Positions 45,601 through 58,154 of a stretch of DNA of 64,000 bases are shown one piece after another. A program made the translations under genes and the position numbers. Source of the stretch: Haematobia irritans (lineage: Eukaryota > Arthropoda > Insecta > Diptera > Muscidae). Numbering within the stretch: the first letter of the stretch is position 1; each line of letters opens with the position of its first letter. Below the pieces are notes generated by a model that was given only the letters and a program-made list of their open reading frames with translations, searched no databases and was not told the origin of the DNA. Location of the stretch: the NCBI RefSeq assembly GCF_050003625.1, contig NC_134398.1, forward strand, positions 62,442,891 through 62,506,890. Reading direction: 5' to 3'.

Positions 45601-47007
45601 TTGAAGCTGTATTCCAAGATACTTTGTCTCTCTTTTGTTAGAAAATAATTAAATTAGATTTTGACATACTTCTTTTTCACTGTCCATTGCAAAAAACAAC
45701 AACACTATCCAAACAAAATGAATTTCTTTTTTGTATTTATGTATTCAAAATCTGGTATGGGTAGAAGTATAGTTTTTAAAGTGCTGTACGAAATTGTAAA
45801 CTGTACACAAGTTTAAAACCCTATCAGTCTTTGCATTGATCGCTAATGGGTTAATAACTTTCATTTTCTCATATCCATTGATCGAACATTGGTTTTTAGG
45901 ACAAAATCTATAGTTTTTCTGTTTATGGCAAAAACCAAGGCCTCTCTTAGACAACTTTCATTCAAATAAGAAAAAAAACAGACAATTCCATTCCCCCATC
46001 TATCATCTATGGTCATAGTTTTGGACAACTTTGTTCCTATATGAGCTTGAATTTTTTTGTTTTCCTAAATCGTTCGCAAAAGCTTTTGTGCCCCAAGGTA
46101 CTGTGGTACAAGCAGGGTGCATGCAATACAATGATAAACAAATGTTGCAAGTACAGACTACAAACTGGTACTTGGTACACAAGTGTGGTGTACTTCATAT
46201 TATTGTACATACATCATTCGTTCGACCTCGCTCACCATGAACTACTAAGTGTTTGGGCATTGGGTACGCGTAGCATAGCAGAAGGCTTTGCTCTTGGCCC
46301 CACAAAATTCATCAGGCCGCAGGGCCAGGCTATATGCAATAAACGACTACTAGCTGGAAATGGCCAAGTAGTATATATACACAAATGTAATGTTTTGCAT
46401 TTTAAATGTTTTGGTTTATGTCCTGTGTAATTTATTACAGTGTTCACATGGTAAACAAATTAATTATGATTTATCTTAAACGGAAAATCAAGACAAATCT
46501 TTGTTTATATTCCTTTATGTCCTTGTTAGCAAATGTCGGCAAATGTTGTTGTAGTTTTTGCCATTCAGGCCTGTGTGGTTAGCTTCGGTCTTTGGCTGAT
46601 ATTTCATATTCAGAGATAAAGCACAATTACTTTGGGTCAGGATAATGAATGTGAAAATAAGCACTAAATGTCTGTGTGAAATTTAGATGGCCGAGGCTTC
46701 GAAGGCTTTCTGTAAAATTTATTTGCATATAAAATATTAGGAAATTCACTTGGTAAGATATTTTGCAGCAATGTCATACAAATGTATTATCTATGAAATG
46801 TTTAACGAAGTAATAATAATTCCTAGTAAGAAAATGCAGATAGGTAATTATTTAAAGTAAGAAAGACACTACTTAAAGATTTCACGAAAGAATGGCTTAA
46901 AATACTGCTTGCTACTGCTTACTTGCTTTCTTGTTGTTACTAATGAAGAAATTTGCTAATCTCTTCATTTTAACCTCAACCTCTGAAAATGTTTGTACAA
47001 ATATGTA
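45601..47007. other. Unassigned stretch
   Basis: No repeat family seen. 46040-46430 is less AT-rich than its surroundings (ggccgcagggccaggctat) and has overlapping ORFs on both strands, none recognisable. It may be unique host DNA. Confidence 0.4.
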
Positions 47008-48767
47008 TACTGTTAGAAAAATATGTTTTTCATATGTTCCGATATAAACGAAATTTGTTTCGGACACATATGTTAATATGTTAGAATATATTATGTTTGG
47101 TAGATGAATGTTTCATAAAAATAATATGTGTCAATGTAAACATATATAAATTTACAAATTTCGAGTAAACATATATATGTTGTGATATTTTATTCAGAGA
47201 GCGACAGAGAAAGAGAGAGAGAGAGTAAAGAGAAAAAAATAAAGATGGAAACCGGGAGGGTTGACAAAAGATATCAACATAACACAGCGAGAGAATCAAA
47301 AGAGATCAATTCCTGTTAAACTACAAGTATTAGTTGTTTCCGAAAACTGTTTTTTGTGCTCATTTGTTTTGGCTATGCCCTTGGCATGTTAATAAGGCTT
47401 CGCCAAAATTTTGATATGCTTAAGTCTAAATATTATTTAATTTGAATATTAATTTGAAATGAGTATTCGGAGTAAAGAGAATAGACATTCGGAACCTAGA
47501 GTATAGACATTTGAAAAAAAAAAAAAAAACAGAATGTATTTTTTCTTGAGAGCAGCATTTTATGTATGCGTGGACATGTGTCCACGCATACATAAAATAC
47601 GGGCACAACTTTTTTCGTCAAAAGAAATCGGAACGTACGACGAGTAATTCTAAATATTCAGACAAAAGTTTAGTTCCTCTTTATTAATAAGTAGTCTAAA
47701 AGGTGTTGACGGACCCTTTCAAAAATTAAGTTCGAGTTTTTCCGCTCAAAGTAGTTTTCATTTTGGCGGCAAAACTCCAATCTCTAAAAGGTAAAAATGA
47801 AATTAAGTACAAAATTATTCGTTAATAAATCGTCATATTTATTTGTATTGCTAAATACGACATGTTTAAGTGCATTTAAAATTGTGTTAAATGCTGGTAA
47901 AAAATTGTTCACGGCCAAATAAATTTATGTGTATATTGTAAAATTATTTATGTTTATACTCGACTTCTTCTCTTGTTAGAGTTTTTATATCAAAGACATT
48001 TTTTTGTTACAAAATTGTTATTTTTGCAATAAAAAAAAAAAAATAATATTTTCTCCAAAAGCTCAGTCCATTTCGTTTATATAAAGCACTGTTCTTTTCT
48101 TACTGTAATTCTTTAATAACACACATTTCGAAGTTTCATAGTAAAAATTTAATATAGTAATATATAAATATAAATGTATAAATTTAAAAAAAATTGTGTT
48201 CGGTCGGAGCAGGGATTGAACCCACGACCCTTTGCATGCAAGGCAGATATGTTAACAATTGCTCCACGTGGCCAACAAACGTATGTTGAATAATGATTTG
48301 TTTGCATCGGCTCGTGGGCGCCGCAAACTATGCTATACAAATATAACGTATAACGATAATTGCCTATTGATGACAATAACAGCTCCATAGCCCAGTGGAT
48401 AGTGTGTTGGCTTACAAACTGTATGGTCCTCGGTTCGATTCTCCGTCCAGGCGAAAGGTACAATTTAACAAATTTATAAAATTGAATAATTTCTTCAACA
48501 TTGTTTGTATTACAGAAAAAGGTGCTAAGAACTAAAAAATCTCGTGGAAATGAGAATGATGTGAGGGAATATCCAATTAGGCAGAAATATTTTTTTTTTT
48601 GAGCACAATCTTTTTTGGGAGAAATTTCTTCCCAGCATATCATTGTTTTGGTATCATAATGCTTCCAAACATATAATATGTTCACATAAAACAGTATCCA
48701 ATAATATATGTGCTTCCTGCAAAATATGTTTGGAACATATGTTAGAAATGCGATTTTTTTGAGGGTG
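47008..48767 (-). mobile_element. TwinPol copy D, longest uninterrupted copy
   Basis: 1,760 bp. The left end (tactgttagaaaaatatgtt) and right end (cgatttttttgagggtg) have TA flanks. It serves as the reference for order: acatat-rich end, gagaga-type simple repeat near 47205-47228, unique middle, tRNA-like pair, acatat-rich end. No ORF resembles a transposase. Confidence 0.85.
48200..48462. promoter_or_regulatory. Divergent tRNA-like Pol III modules (TwinPol copy D)
   Basis: Minus-strand unit 48200-48276 (B box complement gggattgaaccc) and plus-strand unit 48381-48462 (tagcccagtggatagtgtgt, B box ggttcgattctcc). Because the element is inverted, the two modules swap sides but still point outwards. 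Confidence 0.7.
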
Positions 48768-50268
48768 TATATGTATGTATGTATATACCTTTTGGTGTTG
48801 TTATGTTTATGTGTTATTGGGTCCTACACATGACCATGTTCTTCTGGCCAAATGGAATATGGCAATAATTTGCAAATATTGCAAAGCTTAACAATTGATA
48901 CATTGTGTCGATATTTGAATACCTTGTGCACAGAAAAAATGGTGTCTTGTTAATTTTAGGACCAGTTTAACTTCCACATAGTTCAAAAAATTTACTGTAA
49001 TATAGTTCATTTTTCGTAACCACTGCGAAAATTAACTTAGCTAAAGGAAAACTTATAAAACTTCAGTAAATGTTTTTTAGTTCACTAACTACGAAATGGG
49101 ACGGATTTTTCCTTAAAAAAATTTCCAATACAATAGTTAATGCATCGTTGATTGTATTATAAAAAGACATAGGCAATATAAAAATCTTACTACGAAATGT
49201 GGAAAATTTACTAAGAAAAATTTTTGTATGGAAAAAAATTTTTGTAGTAAAAATTAACTTAACCACAGTACCGATTCGTATGGCGGCTTCCTACAGCTTA
49301 TTTCGGTTTTTACTATAAGTTGGAGTATATTTCCTCACATTGAAAATTTTAGATAAAGTAGAATAAAAAGTAGTTAATTTAATCCTTGACGGGTGTATAT
49401 AATTTTTTATGGATTCCTCGTAAATTTTGAATATATTTTACCTTATCCTATAGATAGAATACCAACTAATCAATAAACGTGATACTGGAAATTGAAGTGA
49501 GAAGAAATTATGAAATTATTGCATCATCTTTTTTTTTGTTTGTGTTTGTTATTGCGATGATGTTATGGAATGTGTGTTGTTGGTATCTTTTGTGGTGATA
49601 GTTGTTTTGTTGCAATAGCGAGATCAGAAAGGGATCATGTGTGTGTGTGGAGTTGTTTTTCTTTACATATGTGTCCTTTATGACTATTTGTGTCTTTGAG
49701 TTTTATTGGTGCATTCAGTTCTGTTGATGCATTTATGAAGCGCACACGTGGTGGGCTTGCGTGCGGTATTTGTGTTTATTAATAAAAATACATTTATTTC
49801 GTAACATTTTAGAAACTGATAAGTGAATGGTGCGATGTAAGAGAAAACAAAAACACTTTATATTGATAAAAAAATAAATAACTCTAAAATAAATCACATA
49901 TTAAGAAACTGTATATTTCTATTAATAATTTAAAATCAGTGCGGTTTTAAATTGGTTTACATAAAAATATTCATAATGAGTGGTAATAAAATGATCTATA
50001 TTTACTCTACATCTGGATCACAATACAATTTTTTGAGTCTATATTTTTATGTTATAGCGAGTCCTTAAGGTGTGTACTAAGTTCGAGTTTAGGTGCTAAA
50101 ATCAGAAATAAATCAGTAAGAAAAGTATAAAATTATACCCCTTCGATGCAAATTTAAATATAACTTGATGGAGAATAGCTCGAAACAAGTTTTTTATTAA
50201 GTTTATATTCTTTAAATGGATTACACGATTAAGAACAGAAAATCGTTTTTAAGCTTATGTAGAACGCT
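48768..50268. other. Mostly unassigned; possible decayed MITE near 48930-49330
   Basis: Between 48930 and 49330, segments such as tagttcatttttcgtaacca recur near 52770 (ttagttcatttttcgtaaac), suggesting a worn dispersed element with unclear ends. 49500-49700 is rich in tgtgtgttgttg. No gene recognised. Confidence 0.4.
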
Positions 50269-51500
50269 GTTTTAATACCCTTCACCACTACTGTGGTACA
50301 GGGTATAATAAGTTTGTGCATTTGTATGTAACGCCAAGAAGGAGTAATCATAGACCAACCTTTTAGTATACGGATCGGCTTAGAATTAAATTCTGAGTCG
50401 ATTTAGCAATGTCCGTCTGTCTGTCTGTCCGTCTGTCTGTCTGTCTCTCTGTCTGTTGATGTATTTTTGTGTGCAAAGTACAGCTCGCAGTTTTAGTCCG
50501 ATTGTCCTAAAATTTGGTATAGGGTCCTGTTTCGGCTCAAAGACGATCCCTATTGATTTTGGAAAAAATCGCTTCAGATTTAGATATAGCTGCCATATAT
50601 ATTTTTCACCGATCTGGTCATAATTGGCGTGTATATCAACCGATCTTCCTCAAATTCCGTACATCCGAATATTTTATGAGTCTCGAAAAACTTGCAAAAT
50701 ATCAGCAAAATCGGTTCAGATTTAGATATAGCTCCCATATATAGCTTTCGCCCGATTTACACTCATTTGCCCACAGAGGCCAATTTTTTGCTCCGATTTA
50801 GTTGAAATTTTGCATAGGGAGTAGAATTAGCGTTGTAACTGTGCGTGCCAAATTTGCTTGAAATCGGTTCAGATTTGGATATATCTCCCATATAAAGCTT
50901 TCGCCCGATTTACACTCATATGACCACAGAGGCCAATTTTTAACTCCGATTTAGTTGAAATTTTGCACAGGGAGTAGAATTAGCATTGTAGCTATGCGTG
51001 CCAAATTTGGTTGAAATCGGTTCAGATTTAGATATAGCTCCCATATATATGTTTTTCTGATTTCGAAAAAAATGGTCAAAATACCAACATTTTCCTTGTA
51101 AAATCGCCACTGCTTAGTCGAAAAGTTGTAAAAATGACTCTAATTTTCCTAAACTTCTAATACATATATATCGAGCGATAAATCATAAGTAAACTTTTGC
51201 GAAGTTTCCTTAAAATTGCTTCAGATTTAAACGTTTCCCATATTTATTTTTTACTAACATTGTGTTCCACCCTAGTGCATTAGCCGACTTAAATTTTGAG
51301 TCTATAGATTTTGTAGAAGTCTATCAAATTCTTCCAGATCGAGTGATATTTAAATTTATGTATTTGGGACAAACCTTTATATATAGCCCCCAACACATTT
51401 GACGGATGTGATATGGTATCGAAAATTTAGATCTACAAAGTGGTGCAGGGTATAATATAGTCGGCCCCGCCCGACTTTAGACTTTGCTTACTGGTTTTTA
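50269..51500 (-). repeat. Comp-A composite repeat, minus strand, complete-looking
   Basis: Inverted counterpart of 9087-10298: aatacccttcaccactactg at the left, a gtctgtctgtctgtccgtct microsatellite, then units with aaatcggttcagatttagat, and gtataatatagtcggccccg, cccgactttagactttgctt at the right. Confidence 0.85.
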
Positions 51501-51710
51501 ATTTAATATGATGAATCGTTTTCAAGTTATTCCAATATATATAGCGGAAGTGCCTTAATTTTGAACATAACCGTATATCTCAAAAAGTCGAGCTCTTAAA
51601 AAAATAAGTGTAAATTTGGATTCAGCGACCTCAAATTACTAAAAATTTGATATAAATTTTAAATGAACACAAAAACGGTTCAATTTTGTTCCCATGTATT
51701 TATAAAGAAA
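51501..51710 (+). repeat. Single arm of the 30958-31745 foldback
   Basis: atttaatatgatgaatcgtt, gcggaagtgccttaattttg and gaacataaccgtatatctca match the right arm of the foldback; no partner arm is nearby. Confidence 0.75.
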
Positions 51711-53140
51711 ACTAATCATGAAAAATTGGGATTTTAGCCACTAAACTCGAACTTAATATCCACCATAAATACTAAATGCTATATTGACAAGTGGAAATTA
51801 TATCTAATTTTATAATATTTTTATTTCATTTATATTCTGAGAAGGATTTCAAAAATGTCCCATTTGTGCATGGATATGATTCCACTAATGTAGTAATTGG
51901 ATGATTTTTTTCAATGTGGTAAGTTTTTCGTCCATTTGTAATAAAGCCAAAATTTCTATTTATTAAAAATAATTTTCATTTGCAGGATGACAGCAAATCT
52001 AATGGTATTTTTTGGAATCTTCTTACTGTTTAATGCTAACTAAGCTGATATCCCTATTTGCTCTAAGAAAATTCTCTTGTAAGTTAAAGATCAAAATACC
52101 ATAGAATTTGATAATATTTTTATATTTTATGTACCTTTTTAACTTCAGAGGCTTATGACGCAAATCCACACAACAAAAACTAGCGAAATCGGTGAAATTG
52201 GACAAAAATGAAATGAAAATAGCAACTTATGGCATATATCTTTCATATGGATAAAAAATGGAAATTGATATTAATTAGTTTCATTCTACTAACATAGAAT
52301 ATTACTCTTTTGAAGAAGCAATTACTAACTACCGAAAAGTAACAGCATACAGCGTACGAATAAAAACATTTCTTTTATTGTATATCATAAGCCATAGTTT
52401 TATGTAATATAATAATAATTTTTTGAAATAAAATACTGGTAGTTATGAAAAATTGTCTTATATTGTACGAAAAATTTCTTAGTTGTATACACGCTTGTTG
52501 TACCTTTAATTCCTCAATTTATTTACTTCTTTGAAAATTATACTGATAAACAGTTTATTTGAAACCAATTTCTAAATATAGGATTCCCAAAAACTTGTTC
52601 ATTTTTCCGGATAGCAGGAATATTTTGAATGAGTGTAAGTACATTCTTCCCACAGCGTAGTAAGAATGAACTAAAATACGATGCAATACATAAACTTATT
52701 TATAAGAAAATCATGAACTTATCTAGATGAAAAAAATCTTTGGCGCCAAATCATGGTCATTCTTACTATGGGTTAGTTCATTTTTCGTAAACAATAGTAA
52801 ACTTTTTTTTCGGTGTGGAATTTAAAACTCCTTGCCTATTCCCAGGGAGGTACTCTCTGCATTTTTCGTTTACCTTGGCAGTTCCATTAGTCTTTATTTA
52901 CTTAATCTATGGGTTTATGTTTTTGTTCTCTGGTATGTGCTTGCTATTTGTTTGTTTCTTCATGGAAAACCTTTTATCATATTACAATTTGCAATCTTCA
53001 CTTTACTTAACAACGACCTGGTTTACATGTAGCAAATTTTAGTATGCACTTTCTGAAACAATTCTAAACTATTTGGTTGTCAGGGTTGTGACGAAGTTCT
53101 GCATATACTCAGGCTAGGGGGCCTAAAATCATGAGGGAAG
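51711..53140. other. Unassigned stretch
   Basis: AT-rich, no gene recognised. The overlapping ORFs at 52815-53042 are rich in F, L, Y and C in two frames and look compositional. Confidence 0.4.
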
Positions 53141-53200
53141 AGGGGATAAAGGTATAAAAGGGCATTTATTTGTAACGCCCAGAAGGAACATTCATTTTTA

Positions 53201-54133
53201 AAGGGTGATTCTTTTGAGGTTAGGATTTTCATGCATTAGTATTTGACAGATCACGTGGGATTTCAGACATGGTGTCAAAGAGAAAGATGCTCAGTATGCT
53301 TTGACATTTCATCATGAATAGACTTACTAACGAGCAACGCTTGCAAATCATTGAATTTTATTACCAAAATCAGTGTTCGGTTCGAAATGTGTTTATCGAC
53401 AAATTTTGTTCAGCGATGAGGCTCATTTCTGGTTGAATGGCTACGTAAATAAGCAAAATTGCCGCATTTGGAGTGAAGAGCAACCAGAAGCCGTTCAAGA
53501 ACTGCCCATGCATCCCGAAAAATGCACTGTTTGGTGTGGTTTGTACGCTGGTGGAATCATTGGACCGTATTTTTTCAAAGATGCTGTTGGACGCAACGTT
53601 ACGGTGAATGGCGATCGCTATCGTTCGATGCTAACAAACTTTTTGTTGCCAAAAATGGAAGAACTGAACTTGGTTGACATGTGGTTTCAACAAGATGGCG
53701 CTACATGCCACACAGCTCGCGATTCTATGGCCATTTTGAGGGAAAACTTCGGAGAACAATTCATCTCAAGAAATGGACCGGTAAGTTTGCCACCAAGATC
53801 ATGCGATTTGACGCCTTTAGACTATTTTTTGTGGGGCTACGTCAAGTCTAAAGTCTACAGAAATAAGCCAGCAACTATTCCAGCTTTGGAAGACAACATT
53901 TCCGAAGAAATTCGGGCTATTCCGGCCGAAATGCTCGAAAAAGTTGCCCAAAATTGGACTTTCCGAATGGACCACCTAAGACGCAGCCGCGGTCAACATT
54001 TAAATGAAATTATCTTCAAAAAGTAAATGTCATGGACCAATCTAACGTTTCAAATAAAGAACCGATGAGATTTTGCAAATTTTATGCGTTTTTTTTTTTA
54101 AAAAAGTTATCAAGCTCTTAACAAATCACCCTT
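53201..54133 (+). mobile_element. DD41D mariner-like element, internally deleted (copy 2)
   Basis: 933 bp, ends aagggtgattcttttgaggt and agctcttaacaaatcaccctt-type right end, with TA at 53199-53200 and 54134-54135. Nearly identical to 41765-42696, including the internal deletion breakpoint. Confidence 0.92.
53314..54026 (+). pseudogene. DD41D transposase with internal deletion (copy 2)
   Basis: Same layout as copy 1: short N-terminal piece MNRLTNEQRLQ, deletion and frameshift, then a 217-codon open stretch with FSDEAHF, WFQQDGATCHTARD and SCDLTPLDYFLW. Differences from copy 1 that I noticed: ELPMHP instead of ELSMHP, VSLPPRS instead of VSWPPRS, AEMLEK instead of AELLEK. The long open frame shows the decay is recent, but without its DNA-binding domain and start it should be inactive. 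Confidence 0.9.
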
Positions 54134-55338
54134 TAGTATACAGCTCGTCTTAGAATTAAGACGAGAAATTTAGCAATGTCCGTCTGTTGATGTATATTTG
54201 TGTGCAAAGTCCAGATCGTACTTTAGATCCGGTCGTCCTCAATTTTGGCGTAGCGGTTTCCTTTGGCTCTCTATTGATTTTTGAAAAAAATCGGTTGAGA
54301 TTTAGATATAGCTGCCAAATATATTTATAAACGATCTTGCCATAAATGACGTATTTATCAACCGATCTTCTTCAAATTTCGTATATTCAAATATTTTGTG
54401 AGTCTCGTAAATCTTGCAGAATATCAGCCAAATCGGTTTAGATTTAGATATAACTGTCATATATATCTTTCGCCCGATATTGATCAAATATTCAAATATT
54501 GCACCAGGAATACAACTATTGGTATCGTCAAGTATGTCAAATTTAGTTGAAATCGGTTCAGATTTAGCAATATATCTTTCACCCGATTTTGACCAAATTG
54601 GGTCAAAACCGGTTCAGATTTAGTGTTAGCTCCCATATATATCTTTTGACTCATATACACTTATATGGCCCAGAGGCCAGAGTTTCAACTTAATTCGCTT
54701 CAAATTTTGCACAGAAGACACAAATGAAGGCATTGTCAAGTATGCCAAATTTGGTTGAAATCGGTTCAAATTTAGATATTGCTCCTATATATATCTTACG
54801 ACCGATGTACATTCGTTCCAGTTCACTTGAAATCCTTTCGAAAACGGGTGTAAATTATGAAATATTCTACCATATTTCCCCACATCAGGCGTACATAGAT
54901 ATGGGAGATATATTTAGATATTAACCGATTTAAACCAAATGTGGCACATATAGACGAAATATTAATTATGGTATACTCTGAGTGCAAAATTTCAAGTAAA
55001 TCGGAATGAAACTTTGGCGTCCTGTGCTAATATGAATTTATATCGGGCGTAAGATATATATGCGAGCTATATATAAATCTGGACCAATTTGAGCAAATTC
55101 GGCACGCATAGTTAGAAAGTTAATTCAACTCTCTCAGCAAAGTTTCACGTAAATCGCAGTGGTTATAAATGTAAATCGGTCGAAAGATATATGAGATATG
55201 TATCTAAATCGTAACCGATTAAGTGTGGCATACTTGACGATACCATCATTTGTGCAAATTTTGATGAAAATCAATATGAAATTCTGGGCTCTGAGGCCAA
55301 ATAAATGCATATCAGGCAAAAGATAAATATTGGAGCTA

Positions 55339-55573
55339 CACGCAGAGAAGGAATGTGATCACCTCAAACATGTTTCAAGAGCAAAATGTTATTTTTGTAT
55401 GGTGACCATGTAACATGTTTGTCACTAAAATGTTATTTTCTGCTTGCCGAAATCAGATACATGATTTTCGAGAAAATAACATGGTTGCGAAAACCATGTT
55501 ACATGGTCACCACCCAAAAATAACATTTTGCTCTTAAAACATGTTTGAGGTGATCATATTCCTTCTCTGGGTG
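55339..55573. mobile_element. HP-s hairpin element
   Basis: 235 bp, TA at 55337-55338 and 55574-55575, arms as in the copy at 18314; the loop is shorter. It interrupts Comp-A unit text (ggagcta / tatctaaatctgaacc). Confidence 0.9.
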
Positions 55574-55759
55574 TATATCTAAATCTGAACCAATTTAGCT
55601 CATATTTTGCAAGTTCTACGGGACTTGAAAAACATTCAGATGTACGAAATTTGAAGAAGGCCGGTTCATAAATACGTCAATTATGATCAAACCGATGATA
55701 AATATATATGGCAGCTATATCTAGATCTCGGCCGATTTTTCCAAAATCAATAGCGGTTG

Positions 55760-56885
55760 CACGCACAGAAAAACCATGTTTGAACATGGTTGCCGCATCC
55801 ATTTAATGCTTATTTAGAGCATGTAATTGCCTCGAAAACCATGTATTTTGTCTTTGTAAAAATAGTTTTCGAGTGGAGAAAAATGTATGGTGGCAATAAG
55901 CATTTGAATGGTTCTCAAATGCCGCAAACATGTTCTATCATTTAAATGATAGAATTTGAGACCATTGAATGGTCGGGAAAATCATGTACCTGACCATTCA
56001 GTTTTTTTACTTTTTTACAGGGAAAATAGTATTTTTATAGGTTAAGTATAGACATGTCTAGAACCTTTACATGGCCATAAAGACCATTTACATTTTTTTC
56101 GTGACCATTTAATTTTTTAACTTTTTTGCAGCGAAAAGAATTTTATAAAAATATTGAACAGCTACACACGATTTTCATTTCGCGCGTCAGTCGTGTGTTG
56201 ATTGTTTCTTGGAATGGACGCTGAATACGGATTTACTGTGTTTTGTGTTAATTTATTTATTCAGAAGTGGCACGTGGTTTTATGTGAACACAAAAAAGGA
56301 AAGTGCAATTGAAAAAATGTACCTGTTTTTTGTTCTGCATTTTGCTATATGGATCATTTATTTTTATTTGCAGTTACATGATGTCTGCGTTTGTACATTT
56401 GATGGGCACGATGTAAATATGGAATAATTACTTATTGTTGGAATTGAAATAAAATAGAGTGTGTAAAAATATATGATGTTTGCTTGAACGGCATTATAAA
56501 AACAAATAAACAATGAAATAGTTTATAAATAAATAAAAACAAACAAATAAAGTTAATTTTGTGTTTTCTTTTCTCAAGTGGCATTTTTTCATAAAGATCA
56601 AAACATTTTAGGTTGTGACCATGATCTTTTAACTAGGAGAAAAACATTTTTAATGAATACCATAACATTTTAAATCGTGACCATTGTCTTTTCATTCAAA
56701 CAAAATTCTTTTTTATCAATATAATAACATTTAAGATGTGGACAATTATATTTTTCTTAGAACCATGTTCACTGAGCCAACATGGTTGCAGGTTAAAATG
56801 TTATATGGTCGCCGCAAAAATAGCTGCTATCATATTATTTTGCTCTTCGAATATGATTGTGACAATCATGTCTCTTCTCTGCGTG
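55760..56885 (-). mobile_element. HP-L element, copy 2, most complete
   Basis: 1,126 bp, left end cacgcacagaaaaaccatgt, right end gtctcttctctgcgtg; 2-bp flanks tg on both sides. Rich in accatgt / acatggt motifs in both outer thirds. It carries a candidate Pol II transcription unit on the plus strand (56144-56453). Confidence 0.85.
56144..56453 (+). other. Candidate small transcription unit inside HP-L
   Basis: In order: TATA box tataaaa (56144-56150); arthropod initiator-like tcattt with A at 56177, 33 bp from the TATA; a second initiator-like tcagtc at 56187; ATG at 56214 opening MDAEYGFTVFCVNLFIQKWH and on to a stop at codon 33; possible donors gtgcaa (56303) or gtacct (56319); an acceptor tttttatttgcag ending 56373; a second exon-like block ttacatgatgtctgcgtttg; and aataaa at 56448. 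The exon-like block is conserved in HP-L copy 1, ending in a stop in two frames. Product unknown; it could be a captured host gene fragment or element-encoded RNA. Confidence 0.4.
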
Positions 56886-57030
56886 TGTCTTTGACCCAAT
56901 TTCGGTCTTAAATTGCAAGCTGTACTTTGCACACAAAATTACATATACAGACAGACAGACGGACATCGCTAAATTGACTCAGAATTTAATTATAATTATG
57001 TACCAGAGTAGTGGTGAAGGGTGTAAAAAG

Positions 57031-57920
57031 GAAACGAGCGGATATTTGTCTAGTGGACAAACCCAACCTTCCCTAAACATTTCAAGCAAGTCGGAGAACG
57101 TAAATCCAAATTTTAAAAAATCGGGCAAGATGTCCGCATCGCCGACCGGATATCAAAAAATGAGGTATCCAAGTTTCACCACATAGTCACCCACTACGTT
57201 CTCTGAAAATTTCTACTTTTGCATATCTGTATAACACAAGATTTGCATGAACATAGCGATCTTATATCAATATATCAGACATATGACCATATTAGCACAC
57301 AGTGATACATTACAACACCTTGGATCATATGCAAATAGAGCTTCCAAGAAAATATGTACACAGAAAAAAATTTTACTTATTTTTATTGGAAAAAAATTAT
57401 TTGCTTGTAGTTAAATTTTATTATTTTTATCGAAATTTTCCTCAATCTTACTTTTTTTAAGTATGTCTCAAAATTTTTATGAACTAAACGGGAGTATAAT
57501 AATATAACTAAATCTCATTTTAATACCACTAATTTTTAGTTCTATTGTGGGATACCGTACGTGGATCGATATAAAATATCGTATTTATTTATGTGTGCAA
57601 AAAAAGGTCTTAATTTCACATTAGATGCCAATTGAACTCTATATTTCAAATTTAGGGCAATGTTTAATAAATAAAATAATAATATAAATACACATCATAA
57701 TATGAGAAGATACCAACAGTATATGTATTTGTGGACCAAAATTATTGATACTATCTCAAGTCCTTTAAATTTGTTGCGAGCTATATAAAGGTTTATATTC
57801 CCATATGCATGAATTTGAATCTGAATCCATTTAGACAAAATTGTATATACTTCTACAAAATCTATGTACTTAAAATTTAAATCTAACGTTATGGGACGTA
57901 ACACAATTTTAACAAAAAAT
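57031..57920. other. Unassigned stretch
   Basis: No gene recognised. 57361-57550 starts cagaaaaaaattttacttat and may be a worn MITE end. Confidence 0.4.
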
Positions 57921-58154
57921 GCAAGGAAAGTCTAAAGTCGGGCGAGCCGATTATAATATACTCTGTACAACTTTGTATTTAGATCTACATTTTGATAAAA
58001 TCTCAAATCAGACTTCTACAAAATCTCGGGCAATATTTGGGAAATATTTATAATTGTTTAGACAATTTCGCAAAAATGCATTTATGATTCATTCATTGAA
58101 AACTTTGAAAATTTGAGTCATTTCTACAAGTTTTTAATTTAGCAGTGAGTATCA
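57921..58154 (+). repeat. Comp-A 5' fragment
   Basis: ggaaagtctaaagtcgggcg, agccgattataatatactct and tttagatctacattttgata are the Comp-A start, diverged, running straight into a 29-bp array of the type normally seen in Comp-B. Confidence 0.65.

Larger units (their letters stand above)
53141..54930 (-). repeat. Comp-A relic, minus strand, split by a DD41D element
   Basis: Starts aaggtataaaagggcattta, taacgcccagaaggaac (53150-53195), resumes after the transposon with tagtatacagctcgtcttag and tgtccgtctgttgatgtata, then complemented Comp-A units (aaatcggttcagatttagat). More diverged than 50269-51500. Confidence 0.7.
54931..57030 (+). repeat. Comp-A relic, plus strand, with HP-s and HP-L insertions
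   Basis: From about 54900 the unit text switches to plus orientation (tatgggagatatatttagat, ttaaccgatttaaaccaaat), forming a head-to-head pair with the preceding relic. It ends tacagacagacagacggaca and gtagtggtgaagggtgtaaa at 57000-57030. Interrupted at 55339-55573 and 55760-56885. Confidence 0.7.

Noticed and set aside
56209..56427. 72-codon ORF starting at TTG as a membrane protein
   Set aside because: It has no ATG start in that frame at the listed position; the better-supported start is the ATG at 56214 in another frame, and the downstream part is likely intron.
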